Source of the DNA: Scedosporium boydii
Lineage: Eukaryota; Ascomycota; Sordariomycetes; Microascales; Microascaceae
DNA: 64,000 nucleotides
Direction of reading: 5' to 3'
Assembly: GCA_002221725.1 (NCBI GenBank)
Contig: NJFT01000016.1
Location: 248,001-312,000, forward strand
Every line of letters begins with the position of its first letter. The first letter of the stretch is position 1. The notes under the pieces are model-generated. The model worked only from the letters and a program-made list of their open reading frames with translations, ran no database searches and was not told where the DNA came from. Below are positions 12,691-27,407 of this stretch, piece by piece. A program made the position numbers and the translations under genes.

Positions 12691-14332
12691 TTAGTATCCC
12701 GGGACGGGAAACAGAGGAAACTGTTGGTGGAAGGGCACATGCGGCTGTAGGACCGGAACCTGTTGTGCGTACTTCAACATGTCCCACCACCAATAAGTGA
12801 AGTGGGACTTAGGCTGGCAGCTGGGAACCTGGACTGGGACGGCAATGGGAACCGGAGCGACAGGGGCGTGCATGGGCACTGGATCCTGGATAGGAACCGA
12901 AACCGGCACGGGTCCGGTATACGTATGGGCCACATACTCCTGGTTCGGGAACATGATCATCGTAGGCTCCTCGGGTTCGTAGGCCGTTACGGGCTGGCAT
13001 TGTCTGTTGTCCGTATGTTGCGGCATGTGCTGTTCCTGCATGAAAGCATCCTCCAAGTCCTCGACACTCTCGACACTAGAAGTGAGAGAACCTTCGTCGG
13101 AAGAGAGCGAGTCGGTCGAGGCGGGGGAGAGAGGCGCATCGTATTCGGCATCGTCAATGATTGCGTCCTCGTCATAGTCAACGTATTCGATAGTGGGCTC
13201 GGGAGACGGCGGCGGCGTCTGCACATCGGTGGGCACGGCCGGCATCGTGAATCGAGCGCAAGCCAGAATCCTGTCGCGAAGCTCGGGAAGCGTAATTCGC
13301 TGGTCGGGATTCTGGGAGAAAATCCGGCGGAGGATGTCATTTAAGTCATCCGTCAGCGGAAGGATAGTCTTCAGGAAGTCGGGGTTCCTAGAAAAGGCCC
13401 TGTAGGTCGAATCCTCAACCGAGGCCTGCTTCCAGGGATTACGACCACAAGTCAGGTTCACGAGGATAACACCCAGACTCCAGACATCGTTGGGGGCGCA
13501 GAGGTAGTAAGGCCTCCTCGCCGATGGGTCCAGACATTCTGCGACGACATTGTTAGTAATATTCTTGGGAATGCGAGTTAACCGGGGTCGACAAGCCGAA
13601 CGCCCCCCGGTCTGGATTGAATCATCTCCTACCTGGACTCATATAGAAAGTGGAACCACAGCCATAATCATCGGATCGAGGAGCAGAGGTGGCGAGTCCA
13701 AAATCGGCAAGCTTGACGGTCTCACCATTGTCCGTGACTAGGATGTTTTCTGGCTTGAGGTCCCGGTGATAGATGCCACGGTTGTGGCAGTGTTCCACGG
13801 CATCCAGGATCTGGAGGAAGACACGCCTAGATAGCTCGTCCTTACCAACGTATTGCCCGCGCTCGGTGATGTTGTAGAAAAGATCTCCTTCCGGGCAGTA
13901 TTCGAGAACAACGTATATACAATCGGGTTGGTCCACAATCCTCAGCATGGAGACAACGTTGGGGTGATCTGAGGCTTCGTAGTGGAGTCGGATTTCCCGC
14001 TTCTGGAAAGCGTATTGCCGGCGATCCAAGGGAGTTCCATCGGCATTAAACTTGCTGAGGCACTTGACGGCATACTGGACCCTGGTGTGGATATCGACGG
14101 CGCCGTATACAACACCATAGGCACCAGTCCCCAAAACCTTGGTTAGCTGAAGCTTCCCATCCAGTAACATTCCTAACCGCGCCTCAGGGGAGGGCGGGAG
14201 GCATCGTCCTTGAAAGGGTTGAGCTACCACGGGCGACTGGTGGTGTTGCTGTTGGATTGGACATCTGGGATGCTCAAAAGCTGCGGGGGAGGCAGGGGGA
14301 GTGGGATAGTCGAAGACTGCGGCATGCTGCAT
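12691..14332 (-). CDS. Ran1/Pat1-like serine/threonine protein kinase
   Basis: Two exons, complement(12691..13538, 13633..14332), 515 residues. The 94-nt intron has donor GTAGGA, branch TTACTAAC and acceptor GCAG, and restores an SPE motif across the junction. The kinase domain starts near residue 58: glycine loop GTGAYG (68-73), ATP lysine K90 in YAVK, catalytic HRD at 189-191, DFG at 210-212, then GCGSTFYMSPE. The GCGSxFYMSPEC stretch is typical of the fungal Ran1/Pat1, Ksp1 and Vhs1/Sks1 group, which acts in nutrient, mating and meiosis control; the exact role here is inference. The C-terminal third is acidic/serine-rich, then rich in Pro-Val, and probably disordered. The frame is open upstream to 14467, but M1 at 14332 fits better because the upstream part looks like leader. 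Convergent or co-transcribed neighbours are absent. Confidence 0.85.
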
Positions 14333-14760
14333 GTTCCTGGCCGGCGGAGAGTAGTTGATGGTAAGAAAAGAGAAACGTCCCGGGCTCTCAAAGGCTCCTA
14401 GGTAGGCTTCTTCGGTCCCTAGAATGGAAGAGAAGAAACCAAAACGACACACAAGAGAGAAAGACAAGAGTCCTGCTTTTCTTCCTGGATCGGATTAGGC
14501 CTAGGACACCTGGCACGACTGGGCAGTCCGACGGAGAATCCTTGGGTCCAAAAGCGGAACAGATATAAGGAAAGACGTGAAGGAGAGATAGAGAAACAAA
14601 AAAAGAGAAAGGGCGAAGTAGCTCTCAGATAACGAGGCTGGTCGTTATATGGTCGTGTAAGTGGGAGGGAGATAACACGGAACCCGGAGCTTGTAGGGTC
14701 GGAGTAGGGAGACCGGATTAAGGAGAGGAAGGAGAGGAAGTAGAGAGATTATGTGAAGCG
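14333..14760 (-). promoter_or_regulatory. Pyrimidine-rich leader/promoter of the Ran1-like kinase
   Basis: Read on the minus strand, the 400 bases before the kinase ATG are strongly C/T-rich (for example around 14560-14630 and 14700-14760), as in many fungal core promoters and leaders. A leader intron is possible, since a TAG acceptor-like site lies near 14400, but I cannot place it. Confidence 0.45.
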
Positions 14761-17700
14761 TAAAAGTCCCATAGGTTATGGTTTCTCAATGAAGAGAAGA
14801 GGGAACGGAGGGTTGAGAGTTGGAATGAGCGTGGTGAAAGTTGAAGTTGAAGATTAGAGAAGACGACGTGAGGTTGGGAGCTCTCAAGATGGGTCTCGAT
14901 AGGATAATAAACCAACCCTCCAGGCCTAAAGTAAGGCGAGCACCAGAGACACAATCCAGAAGGGGGGGGTGCAAAGTACTTCGTACCCGAGGCCGGCGCC
15001 AAGACAAGGGCAGACAAGGGCAGTGGTGATTCGTGCTCCGTGCTGCGTCGTGAGGGCGGGTACAGAAATACGGAGCGACATGTACCTGGGTACACCACTT
15101 CATGGACGAAAAGGAAGAGAAAGAAAAAAATAAAAAGTCAGGCGAACGATGTGACTGCGACCGCAACTGCAACTCCATGTACGAAGGTACACTACGCACT
15201 ACGCACTGCGCTACTGACGAGGTGGTCCCGGCCACCCATGTTGTAGTTCATTGGGGATGGGAAGGGTCGTGATGTTGTGATGGTCCTTCCTCCCTCCAAT
15301 ACAACGAGGCAAGTGGATAACATCCTTGACCCTTGTCAGTGTGAGTGGGTCCACTTATGCGCTAATGAAGTATCGATTTCTCGAAATAATAAGCTGCGCC
15401 TGTTTTCTGTTTGAGTTTAGGAGTGGATGGAGGTGGGGTGGTTGAATTGCAAGGGGTGTGTGGAATGGTGTTAGCAGTGGGGAAGCAGCGTGTGAAGCGC
15501 AGGAGCGAGGGCGAAGGTGAGATGGGGGAGGCACGTCTGAGTGTTTGTTTGAGCAAGGGAAGGCAGGACTGACCAACCCACCGACACACCAAAGTCATTG
15601 GACACAAGCCCATGTCGAGGGTACAACCCAGGCTGCTGTCAACTGCATTGTAATGCTGCAGAAATGAGTTGTTTCGTCGACTGCACATTCGTACTATGTA
15701 CAACTCCGAGGGCTCAGTGTGTTCTGAACGGAAGTCGATAACCGTCCTCAGCCTTCATTAATGCTCACATTTCCAAGTCCGCCGTGTTCACCATTTGACG
15801 CTGCATCAATCAATGTATCCACTTGCACTTGTCATAGTGAGGCCCCGTCTCCCTCAGGCGTCCACTCGAAACATCAGGCAAGATGCGGACCGTCGAGATG
15901 GCCCTATTCTTACCGCCAGAGGTGGAGTGCGCGACCGTGAGTGATTGTGAATACTTCGTAATTCTGTGGTGCAGTGGGTTTCTGGTTCTCGACCCTTCCC
16001 CCAGCCCATGAGATGAGGGACACAACCGGAAGCTTTGCGAGCCATGAGACACCAGCCAAACGATAGGCTGCACATCTTGCACTGGTATTACTGTGCACTA
16101 ACGCCATTTATCAACCCACACTCTGCAACGAGCAGGCCACTAACCAAAACCAAAAAGAGCAAGGAGCAGGTTCCCGCGTGGGGAAAGAGAGAGCCTCTGA
16201 GTCGCCTGGTCGGGTGCCTCACTTGCTTTGGTAGGTGTGGCAAGGTTTCCTATCAACGCCTCTCGACGCACACGTATTCACACTACGGAAGTACACACAC
16301 TTTTACCTTTTTAGGGAGGCCTGCCTGAAGGTCCACCAGTCCTCGTCATTGGTGATGCTTGGCTGGCATCCTCTTAGGGCCCTTGACCAGTCATCATAAG
16401 GCGGCGGCGAAGTGCAACCATCAAATCTCGCCATGGTTGCTCGCCCTTCCCGGACCTATGGAGGGGGACATGGACCAGGCCTACCCCAGTCAATATTGCC
16501 CCAGGCATGGTTCTTCCTCAGATTGAGGGACCGACCGCCTTTCCCACTCCAGGAAATTGTTCTTGTCAACAGTTCCTTGTTTTCTCGCCTGCAACGCAGA
16601 ACGGAGAACTGTGGCTTAAGCCATCACCTCTGACTATGAATTAACTGGGCCCTCCTTTGGCAGTTGACAGCATATGGATGTGTGTTGGATACATGGCGTG
16701 GGATCGACCGGTTTCTTCTCTCCAACCTGTTTAAAATTGGGATCCCCCAGTGATAGCGAACCAACGGGAGCTCATGGAAGCCTCCATGGAAGCCGAAGCA
16801 ACCCTCTCGAGACTCAAAAGACACGCAAGCATGACCAATACGCCCTGGTTCAACCTTTCCAAGTTCTGCCCACAGTCCACAATGGTGTGGGCAGCCGCCC
16901 TGTGGCCCTATGCTCCGGTTTTTTTTTCTCTTTGTTTCTGTTGGGCCAATCTCAGGATTGATCGGTCGTTGTTTTTCCATAGGCTGTAGAATCATGCTTT
17001 CCTTGTGAGCCTGAGTTTAGGCAAAGCATCTCTCGGCGCCTCACCCGCCCCGTTAATTTGATTATCTTTCTCGGTAAGGTCCAAGTGTGTTTGTTGGTGG
17101 GGGGCTCAGTTGAAATGCCGTCATAGGCAGTGATTTATTACTGTCTGAGAGCAAGGGCGGCTGCTGTAACAAGTGTACATATTATTGGAATGGGCCTTGG
17201 CAGATGAAAATTAAGCCGCGAAGCCTTCCGGATGATCCAGGTTCCAGTGTTCCACCGCCTCCAACAAGTGTAAATTCGAGGCGCTGGTGTTTTGATGAAA
17301 CATATTTTTCAAGTCAGGTCGCATAAAACTCATGAGCAGATGGGGAAGGGTTTCCGCCTAGGTTTGTGAGGCTTCGAGGTTTCCGAGACCGCACTTTCTT
17401 CGTGGTCATACAAAGGTACAGCATATTCGGTAAATGCCAGTCGGTCTGTCCGCCAGCCTCCAACTGTCGCAGAAGCTGCCTCGCGGCTGTTTTGCCAGGG
17501 AGGAAGGGGAGTGGGATCGACGAGCATTGGTGATGCGACAGGAAACGGCCAAGATTCTCTGCTCACACGGGCGAACTTTGCTCGAGGTCAGGCGAGAATC
17601 AGTCAAAACTGTGGCTTGTCCAGCCCAGGACTATCTCGCATCTCTGATAGGCTAGACTGGGAACGTCGCAAGTCACCCGCAGCAGAAGATATCCCCCTTC

Positions 17701-20700
17701 TTTCTTTTCTCTTTTTCTGGGTTGTGCTTCTAACGCCAGGATGCAAGAGCCTGCATTCTGCCTTTTCCGCCCTCTGGCTTGTTTTCCTGTGCAAGATCAG
17801 CAGCCATCCTGGCTTGGCCCAATTGGAGGTATGATCCGCGTGGGACAAGGCACTGATGTGTTGGCGGTGGAGAGACCGTGAGCCAATAGATTCCCAGCGA
17901 TGCCGCCTCACCGTGCCGTCGAATCTGCACCATCGCACATCCTTCTCTTCCCAGACCTTTGATGCTTGTTTGCTTTGCATATGGCCAGAGCATACATGAG
18001 TGGTTGGATAATTATGCAACCCTTCTTCGATGGTAATATCCGTCCGTCATTGGCTCCAACGCCCAGATGCAAGTCGAGCGAATCGAATGAATCTGGCAGG
18101 ATTGGAGATACGGCACTACGACACAACCAACTCGGGATTAATTTATTAGATGCTGGGCTTACGAGCCAACATGCAATGTACGAAGGATGGGCGGTGTCTA
18201 TTTTTCTCTTTTCTCTTGAGCTTTCAGCGTTGACGGGCATCCGATACAAGCGTCGTGCAGTGTGCTTCAATGTACTTGCGGAAGGTGAGACTAAGCTCTG
18301 ACCACAACCATGCACGCACACAAACTTGAACACCACCAAAGGCTGGCGGCATACCAAGGCCCGAGTCTCCGTTCAAGGATCGGGACCTGGCCTATGCTTG
18401 TCTGTTATGGGGCCCCGGCGAGTGGCCAGGATTCAACCGGGAATCCAATCTCATGCTGATTGTGCATGTCATATTACAGTGACCAGCATACTAAATTCGT
18501 ACAAGCTCCCTCCTCGCCCTTTCTTTTCTGGCCCCCAAATTTTGGAGAGACCGGCAAGAAGGGAGAAGGGTGAGATATCGGTCCCGCTAAGAATAACCCG
18601 AGAAGAACTCCTTCATTTTTTTGATCTCCTCTTGTGGTTTTATTTTAGCCTTTCGGACTTGTGTGTGCTTTTCTTACTCAAACCCCCCTTGTTTATTATG
18701 CCGCCGTGTTTACAAGTGCCACGCGCGTTTTCTCATGTCTTGGATATTAACAGAGCGAGAAGCTGTTTGGATGTTGGATGTCTCATTTTCGGCATAACAA
18801 TGTCTGACTTAGTGGGCACCCAAGATGCCATCTAAGACTAGAGGAGACGGTAAATGTATCAAGAATGACCTGGTATTATCTTGAAGATTATATCAAAAGA
18901 CTGGGCATTAGTGTGGGAAGTGTTTCATGAGTCGCCAGATGGCACGGCGTTAATACGACTTTGACAAGAAAAACTACCACCAACCCCATCCTCGGGCAAC
19001 ACTCTTAGCAATATGTCGAATGTTTAACACCGAGCCCCCAGTAGTGTTGGGCCTTTTTTTTTTCTTCACGGAAGCAGTTTGGACGGATGGACCCAAGAGT
19101 CGTAATGCTACCCGCTGCACAGCATAGGGGGTTTCACCTGCGCTCGAAGCTAAAGCTGGTACCTAAAGCAGAAATGGAAGCATTCGGATCCCAGTCGCAT
19201 TTCCGACTTAGCCCCCCTGATGAGCAGGAGCACGGTAATTAACTGTGATCTTAATCATTCGACCTACCTACCCTATTCAGTTTGGGAGGGGACCCTCCAA
19301 CCGCCACGAGTCCTGTAGGAACCTGGGCCTATCGATATTGAATTGGGGGCCGCCCTTGCTGCGCTGACCCGCTCCTTCGTGGGCTAACGGGGAAGGGGAA
19401 GGCCCGTTCTCTAAATGCCGATTGACCGAAAATCTCATGAACCGCCAGATCCTTTTTCTCGGCAGACTCCAGGGTTCATCGAGGACAGGTCGTGGCCACT
19501 AGTGTAGTGTATGCGTAGTGGAAGTTTACGGATCCATCGTCAGCCATTTAGCGTACTAAGCTAAACTAGGATAACTTGGAAGGAGCAGGACACGTTTGCA
19601 TGTTTCCTAGTCTAAAAACGGATCCATTCCTGTCCTTCTTTTCCCACGTTCTCTTGGATCTCCAAGGGTTAAAGGAAATGAAAGGTGGAGGGAGCCAGAA
19701 AGCGACCAGTGGCAGCTCCGGACGCCTCCGCCGCTCCATCCGGAATCGATCCATTATTATTCGCTGAGCCACCCAAGCTAGCGTAATACTTTTTGTCCAG
19801 TTTCGGGAAAAGTTATTGTGTGATGCGTGTAAATGGTTTTTGTGAATAGTGACAGTCCGGACAGCTACGCTCGTGTTAGATTAGTTTAGACGGACTTTTT
19901 GGCTCCCCAAAGGAATGGGCGGAGGAGCACGGGCGGGACCTTCCCCCCGATATGGAACCCAATGTGCATATCCCTCTGCTTCTCCTGCGCCAAATAGTGT
20001 CCGACTGCAGTGGGAGGGAATTTGAGCATGATGGATATTATTAACAGAGGGGAGCCCGGTTTTCTGTTTCGAAAGATGATGATTGGCCCCGGGGTCGGGT
20101 TTCCCATGATCCCTTCGGACTTTTCAGGGAGAGGATCCCCTTTGACCTGACCAAGCTTGCTGCTGATCCCCGTTATTTTAGACATGGATTGGGGCTTGGC
20201 TTTTGGGACCTGCAGTGTGTGTCTGTGTGTTGAGAGTGCGGCTGGACTATGAGGGATCAAAGATATGATGGATGCATCACCCCAGGATTGCGCTCGCTTT
20301 CTCCAGGAATACTTCGAATGTAGTTTACGTATGCATAGTGCGTGTGATCGAATTATGATGAGAGGGTGATGGGCCATGTTTCTATTCCTGCCGTTTGACG
20401 AATGTGGGAATATCGCGATGCTCGGCTAGGCCAAGATAGGCCGGGGGGGTTAGAGAAGGATCGAATAGATTTCAGGACACCCAATACGATGTAATATTGT
20501 GACGTTTTGTTTTGCGCCGTTACAGTCTCACTGCAAGCACGAAGGAGTTAGGCGCTGTTTCCAGCAGGTCAGCCACTGGTGCCGTTGGATCGGTGCGATG
20601 TGACCCTACAATCAGGACACTCCGAGCTTTCTGGACCACTGAACAAGCACAGCATGCTCGAAACAGTCATGATCGGAGTTCAAGGATCGATGGCTGTGCC

Positions 20701-23700
20701 ACACCTCATTTGCCCAGAAGCGACCCCAGCGGTCCGGGTTCCAAAGAAGAAGAAAAGGTGATTTCGGCTGGAATGGGCACTAAGATTATGGTTCCCTCTT
20801 GACTCTTAGCGCCTCGTGACCTTCTATTTTTGCGACAAACACGCTCCTCCCAATGTGTTTCTCCTGGTTCGAAGCACCATCTTCACGATTTCCAGATGTC
20901 ATCGATGTAAGCGTAACATTAAGGTACGAAATACATATGGAGTAAGACGACAGGACAGCCTCTCTTGGCTTTCCTGAATGTCAATATTGATTTCTATTTT
21001 CACCTTTGGCTCGGATATTTTTATCTTTTATTCGCGTCTTTTTTAATTTTTTTTTGTTCTCAACTCAGGCCTTGTCTCAGAGTCTAGCTTTGGCTTCGGC
21101 TTCTCTGAAAATTAATGAGAGAAAAAAAGTCCAAGAGTCCACCTTGCCTAACAAAGTTCGATCTCATCTGTCACTTTGAGCGCGGGAGAACCGACACTAT
21201 TGACATGGAGAAACACCCCTGATTGGCTCAAGCCCCAGGCTCGACCAAAAAAGCAGTGCAATCTGGCAATCTCCGTGTCCGCCGATTGCCGTGAGTCTCT
21301 GTCTGGCTTCTCTTATTTTCTGTTACATTTTTATTAGCACTTCGGTTCCACCTTACTCGAGCCAGCGTTTATGCGCTAGCGTCTCATTAGTTCGCCTCCC
21401 CTTCTTCCTCACCTGGCGGCGGCCGCAAGACCCGTCAAGGGCAAGGGGGGAATTATTGGGTCTGTGTGGATGTCATCATCAGATTATCAAAGCCTGAGCC
21501 TGGGGTTTTGCTCCTTTATCCCCCACCCACGCTAGCCGGAACCGTCCCATCCATCATCGCCGTCCGCAAGGACCGAGACACGAAGGGACCTCATGACGTC
21601 GTAAAAATTTTATTTTTTCTTGACTGGCTTTTTTTCTTTCTCCTCGGTGCTTTTTCTTTCCACCCGCGATCCCAGCTGTTGGTTTTTCGGGGCATGTTCG
21701 AGAATTGTGGAGGACATGGTTTCGGTATTTTGAGGGAACCACCACACCCCACAGCCAGCCCACTGCAACTCCATGCCACACGAACAATCTCACCCCCTTG
21801 GAGAGTTTTATTTTGTTATGGTCTCATGACCTGGAATATGAACCGGGGTCTTTTCAGGAGACAACTTTTTAGAGTCCCAGTTTTGCAAAGGGCCAGATGT
21901 TGATCGTCGGTGTAAGTGGTAATGGGCGGTTTATTGATTATTTGACAGCCTCTTCTTCGTAAACATACGAAGGACCGCCACCGATTGGCTTCGCTTGGAG
22001 TTTACACTCCATTTCAATGCAAGTCAAGTCTGTTCATGTAAGGCGAGGACAGGTTTGGCATTTCCGGCGCATCAATATTCGGTGATTCATCCACAACACG
22101 CGCCGCACTTTGTAAGTTTCAAACCACTCCGAGATCACGACCTCGTATGGACATCAATTGGTGCAAACTCCTATTACCCACGGAAATAATGACCCAACCA
22201 AGCCTGGTAGCAAGCGGGTATGTCGGAGTATTAATTTTGGTCCCGTTCTATTACGCCGTCGTAAATCATTATACCATCGACTCCGGCGGTCCAAAAAGTC
22301 CCCTCCCTTCTTCTCCCTAGTGTACGAAGTAGTGTAAAGCGATCTCCCGTAATTGGCCGACAATTAACGGTGCTCATTCCCTCGCAATATGAGTCAAGAA
22401 ACTCTATAAGGCTGATTATCCTCGTAAATTGCAAACTCAAGGCAAGGCTACCGGCATTTGACGTCAAAGATGACCCAGGAATTTTTTTTTTCAAGTCACA
22501 CTGGTATCTTTGCCACCGGTGCCTAGAATCCACGTATTCGCCTTCGTAGCCCAGCCCTGCCGGGGCGCCTGAAGTTGAAAAAAATGAGTTTTGCAGGGGG
22601 GAGGACGGGCGCAGCCCGATCGCTTTGCCTCGCGAGAATGACTGGAAAATTCCACGGAGCTTGCCTGGACGTTCGTTCGCCCCATCGGAACTAGCCAGCC
22701 TCTTACGAACAACCTAGTGTAATAGTGCGCAGGCTGCCGCGCGATAAGGAAGGTATCAATGGATTTTCCTCCCATGCTCCAGTCCAAGTCCGCCCCGTTT
22801 CCCATTAGACTAAACTAGTGCAACTCTGCTTCGTATCATGGGGCCACGTTTCCACTAAAAAGAAAAAAAAGAGTGCGAAGAATTGCCGTTCCGCTCCTTC
22901 CTTCCTCTTGAGCCTCAAAAACTAACGCAATATGTGGCTTATGTCATCCGTCAGATTTTAACCTTTTCCCCCTTATCCTTCCTCTGGTTCGATGTCCCCC
23001 TTCGTTCCCCATATTGGATTTTTTGATTGGGACGGTATTACGTAGTGAAGTTGACGCACTGGCCTTCACGACGCTGCTAACCCACACCTCCCTTTTTTAG
23101 CTCCTTTCAAACTTTTGACGTGAGACTCTGGAGCCCCGGGGACGGACCATGTCCGACGTCCGACGTCCGGGCGGGATTCTTACAGTACGCCGGGTGTTAC
23201 ACCATCCTGGTCCCAGCATTGAACTGGGCTTCCATGTCAGACTTGACATGTTTAGACTACTTCATAGACTACTCCAGAAAGAGACGATGAGGAGAGAAGA
23301 ATTCACGTCCGATGGAGAGATGGTGGCTCACACTCGCCAGTTCCTTCTGATTACCCGGGCTCGCCTACTTTTGATTTTCGGGGAATTAATTAACTCCATA
23401 CAGAGATCAATTGATGGCACGCATGTCCGTAAGGGCCCTGCAGGATTTCCGTACGGTCCCAATATGAGGATATGCGAAGATAAGGTAGCGGCAATATAAT
23501 AACAGGCGTGTCTAAGGACACTTTCTTCCGAGAGCGGAATGGAAGTTCGGCACCAGGAGAGCGGACGAGCACAGTAAGCATCGAACAGGGGAGACCCCTT
23601 TCCCGGGTGGCGATCTAACACCAGGTCGACAGATTTCTTTGACGATCCAATGCGTTTCCAACTGTTGGTTTTGACTTTTGAGGCGGGGGTTGGTGGGAAC

Positions 23701-26700
23701 GGGGGCGTGTGTGCAGTTCCTACCCATCCACACAACAAGTGAGTGTGTGGCTCGAGAAAAGAAGGAATTGTTCTTGATCGACGAAGATATAGCATGCAAA
23801 CCTTCTTTAACAGTGAAGCACGTCGATCCCGATGTTCTTGGGATTTCTCAAACGTGACAAGGATAACGCTGGAACATGTTAAGGCAGACTCTTTAGGCCC
23901 TCCATCAATGGCTTGATAAGGGGATGAGAGTGCTTGTAGATGTTTGATAATGGCATGTTCAGATGGTCTTGTGCCAACTTGACGATACGATTCTCACGGT
24001 AAATGTCAAGCTCTTGTGTGTTTTAATCTATCAATGCCGCCGACAGTGCAGAACACTAGGACGTGCATTGGCTTTCGCCAGGAACTCTAGCTCCGTGCTG
24101 TGAAACACAAGCATTGAAGGCCTGTTGATGCCGTTCCAGCAGGGAGGAAAACAAGAGGCACCACGATCTCAGTCAATGCTCCATGTTTTAGCATCTGTTC
24201 AGCAGAATGCTCTGCTTGGCTATTGATACCACTCCCCCTAAACTTTCAAGGTTGATGAAACTCTTCACTGGCAGGGCCAAGGTTCAAGGTGTCACGACTG
24301 ATGCGGAGATCCCGACGCTCCCATCTGCAAATCCCAACTCTCCCCTTTAAGCAAGAATCCCCCCCCAAAAAGGACGTCGAGACATCGATCGGTGGGGATG
24401 ATTGATGTTCTTGATCGCCCACCGGGTGGGAAAATCGGAGCATATGCTTCCTGGGCGTACCGCGGAATAACATTTTTTTTTCAATTTAGATGTGCTTGGT
24501 ATGTTCATATCTAGGCGAGAACTGAAATACGCCGAACAAGAGAACCCACATGGAACAAGTGATGCCTCATGAAAAAGAAAGAGATCGAATACTACCGCTC
24601 AAGCGAGAAAGCAAAAATATTCATCGTCGGCTCTTGGCAAGGTCAATCAATAGAGCCGAAAATAAACAGGTAGACTCGCACCGAATAGCATGTGTCCTGT
24701 CCCAGCATTTCGATCATCCATGTCGATATGCACGATTTGATGAAAATCAGTTCAAACTATGACTGTCCATCATATCTTCCTGCAGGCTGCCCCGACGAAT
24801 TGCTAAAAGTCTCCCCACACACACTGACACACAGACACAAAGATGTCGTCTTTTCTCTTCTGAGCAGTTGAACAACCTGAGGTGTCAATCAATGCCCAAG
24901 GGCCCAAGCTCGGGCGCCAGGGTGGTCCGATCTTCTTGGAGATCTGCAGCTCGATGTCAGAGCCCGTCCGATGGGCCCACATTGCGCCTGTTCTCTCTCG
25001 TTCTCCGTGGGAGAGTCGGTTTTCGGTCCCTATAACGAGATCAGTATTATCGTGGTGTGTGTAGATTACTTCGTACTGAGTAGGGTCCCGCAACGCTTCT
25101 CAAACAAGAGCGAGACCCTGGGCCGGTGATGGAGAATAATAAACTAAGGAGACGTATCATCAACAACCTTGGACGGGGGGACAATCTTGCCATGCTATCG
25201 ATTTTACGCCTTGTTTTATTCATTTTTAAGCATCGTTAATTAGTAGAACTATAACCATTTGCACAAGTAGGATAGAAGCAGAACTGATCTAGTTTATTTA
25301 TTTATTTTGTTTATTTTCCTTTTTTTCCTCGTTGAACACGCAAGATGGGTCCAACCAGCTTCATGCTGATGGAGCCGTAGAGACGCTTGAACGCGAATCT
25401 GAAGCAAAAGTTAAGCCCCCCGAACTCCAGCATCAGTCCGATGGTGCCTGACCTTTCCCCAGAAAAACAGGTCGACACGCAAAAGACACTTTGCGGGGTT
25501 ACATTTTAGCGGGCACGGCGTCCCCTATGCACTGCGCTAGTTGTTGTTGCAGCGTGTTAGTGGAGATGGAGGGCGAATAGGAGAGACCGCTCCCGTTCGA
25601 TGATCATGTCCAATCCTGGCCTTGACCGTCGGTGAGCGGGTGGGCTTCTGTGATATCACTCCATCAATGGATCAATATGAGAGACACATTCGATGGTTGC
25701 AACTTGTCAACAGCCCCGACATAAAAGAAAAGAAAAGAAGAAACCCCCACCTTTCTCTCCCGTTCCATATGCGTACACGATCCATCCATCCCTTGGAACT
25801 GGAATAAAGCCGATCATATTAGCGGCATCGAAAGGCTCCTATCTATATTAATATGCAAGAGGGAAGGAAAAAAGGAAGGAAAGATGTACAAGGGTCGCCG
25901 TGATTAAACTTGCTTGTAACCAGATTTGATTCACCCCCGGCAATGGGACGACTTGGGACAAGACTCGGTTTCGAAGGAGGAGAGCGGAAAACGGAAACTT
26001 GACCGCCCGGCAATTTTGAACCACCTGGTCACGGTCTTGTATCAATCTTTGGTTCCCGCTATTGCGTACAGGATAGAAGATGGATGAATGGCTCCATATG
26101 ATGCCATGATATTGGCAGATTGAACTCATCGCTAGGCAAAACAATAACCGTATAGAGGTTTCGTTCCTTTACTCTTGTGAATTCGCTTAAGGGACTTTTA
26201 CTCTATCGCCATACTCTGCTAAAACGAACCGAGGCCGATTCTCCAGGCCGCTGCTTTTGACACGGGACGGGATATTCGGCCTGAGATAACCGCCGAGATG
26301 GCGGCAAGCCACCGGGCCACTTTAACTTCCCCTTCTATCACATTCGCCCCTCGTGGAAGACAAGGGGTGGTAGCAAGAAAAAGCACAAGGAGTAAGTTGA
26401 GGAAGGTGTGAAAGGGCCGAAGGTTGCGATGCAAGCCGCCCCTCCAGAACAGAAGCTTAATGCACGCACTAAAAGACAAAGACAGCTCGGGTGATGGAGA
26501 AGGGGGGGGAAGAAGCCATCTCCAATGTCTCGGGGCATCGTCCAATAATTTCGCGATATTGACGACGGAAAGGCACAGGGGGGAAGGTTAGCTTCGGTAC
26601 CTGGGATCTTGAACCACGAGTTTTTGCTCAATCCCCTCCATGCTTAAACCAAGCTAGTCGAGAGCCAAGGCACGAAATAAGTGTGAAATGTGATATCGAA

Positions 26701-27407
26701 ACCAACGGAACCAGAAAACCCATTTGGGGGCCGTCCGAATCAGCCCAATTAGAATGGGAAGTGGCAGCAGGATCTGGGAAATGTCGGCTCATCACGTCAC
26801 AAACGCACCGCAAACTGAGCAGGGCTGATGATCACATGGTTTGACCTCGCTCTCCGGAAAACACGTCCCGATCCCCCAATCGACATTCGCTGCTACCAGC
26901 GACGACGAAGGTGGGGTGGTGATGGTCCCAATAAAATCGAAGAAAGTGATCTACAGAAATGGAAAGGCATTGTTGGTTGGGGGGGCCTTGGGGTGTGAGA
27001 GAGATGTCAAGCTTTTGGAAGATGCAGAACAAGGCAGCAAAAGGTCATGAGCTAGCAATTTGCTCGGGTTTTACTCGTTGGAACCGGGCGTGGCGTACGC
27101 AATATTTTCTTTGGTAAACAAGAGCTTGGAAGCTTTCGGGTGCCGCGTGACGAGGTGGCGAGATGCGTAATTCGAGGCCTGTGCTGCGATGGGCGAATCC
27201 CCCCAGCTCTTGAGGAAAGGCGTGGAAAGCTGGCGGTAGGCAGGCGGGGCTTGGCGAGGCGAGCCGATTTGATGGAGAGGAAGAGTCAACGGACCATGGG
27301 AGTGAGTGTTACGAGCGCTATGAACGAAGAAGCTGGATTGGACGAGGCGATGCAATAACTCAAGAGTAGCTTTTACCTTGGGAGTGAGGTATCGATACAC
27401 CACGATA

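Noticed and set aside
12763..13344. 193-codon frame on the plus strand
   Set aside because: It is antisense to the kinase tail and explained by the biased codons there.
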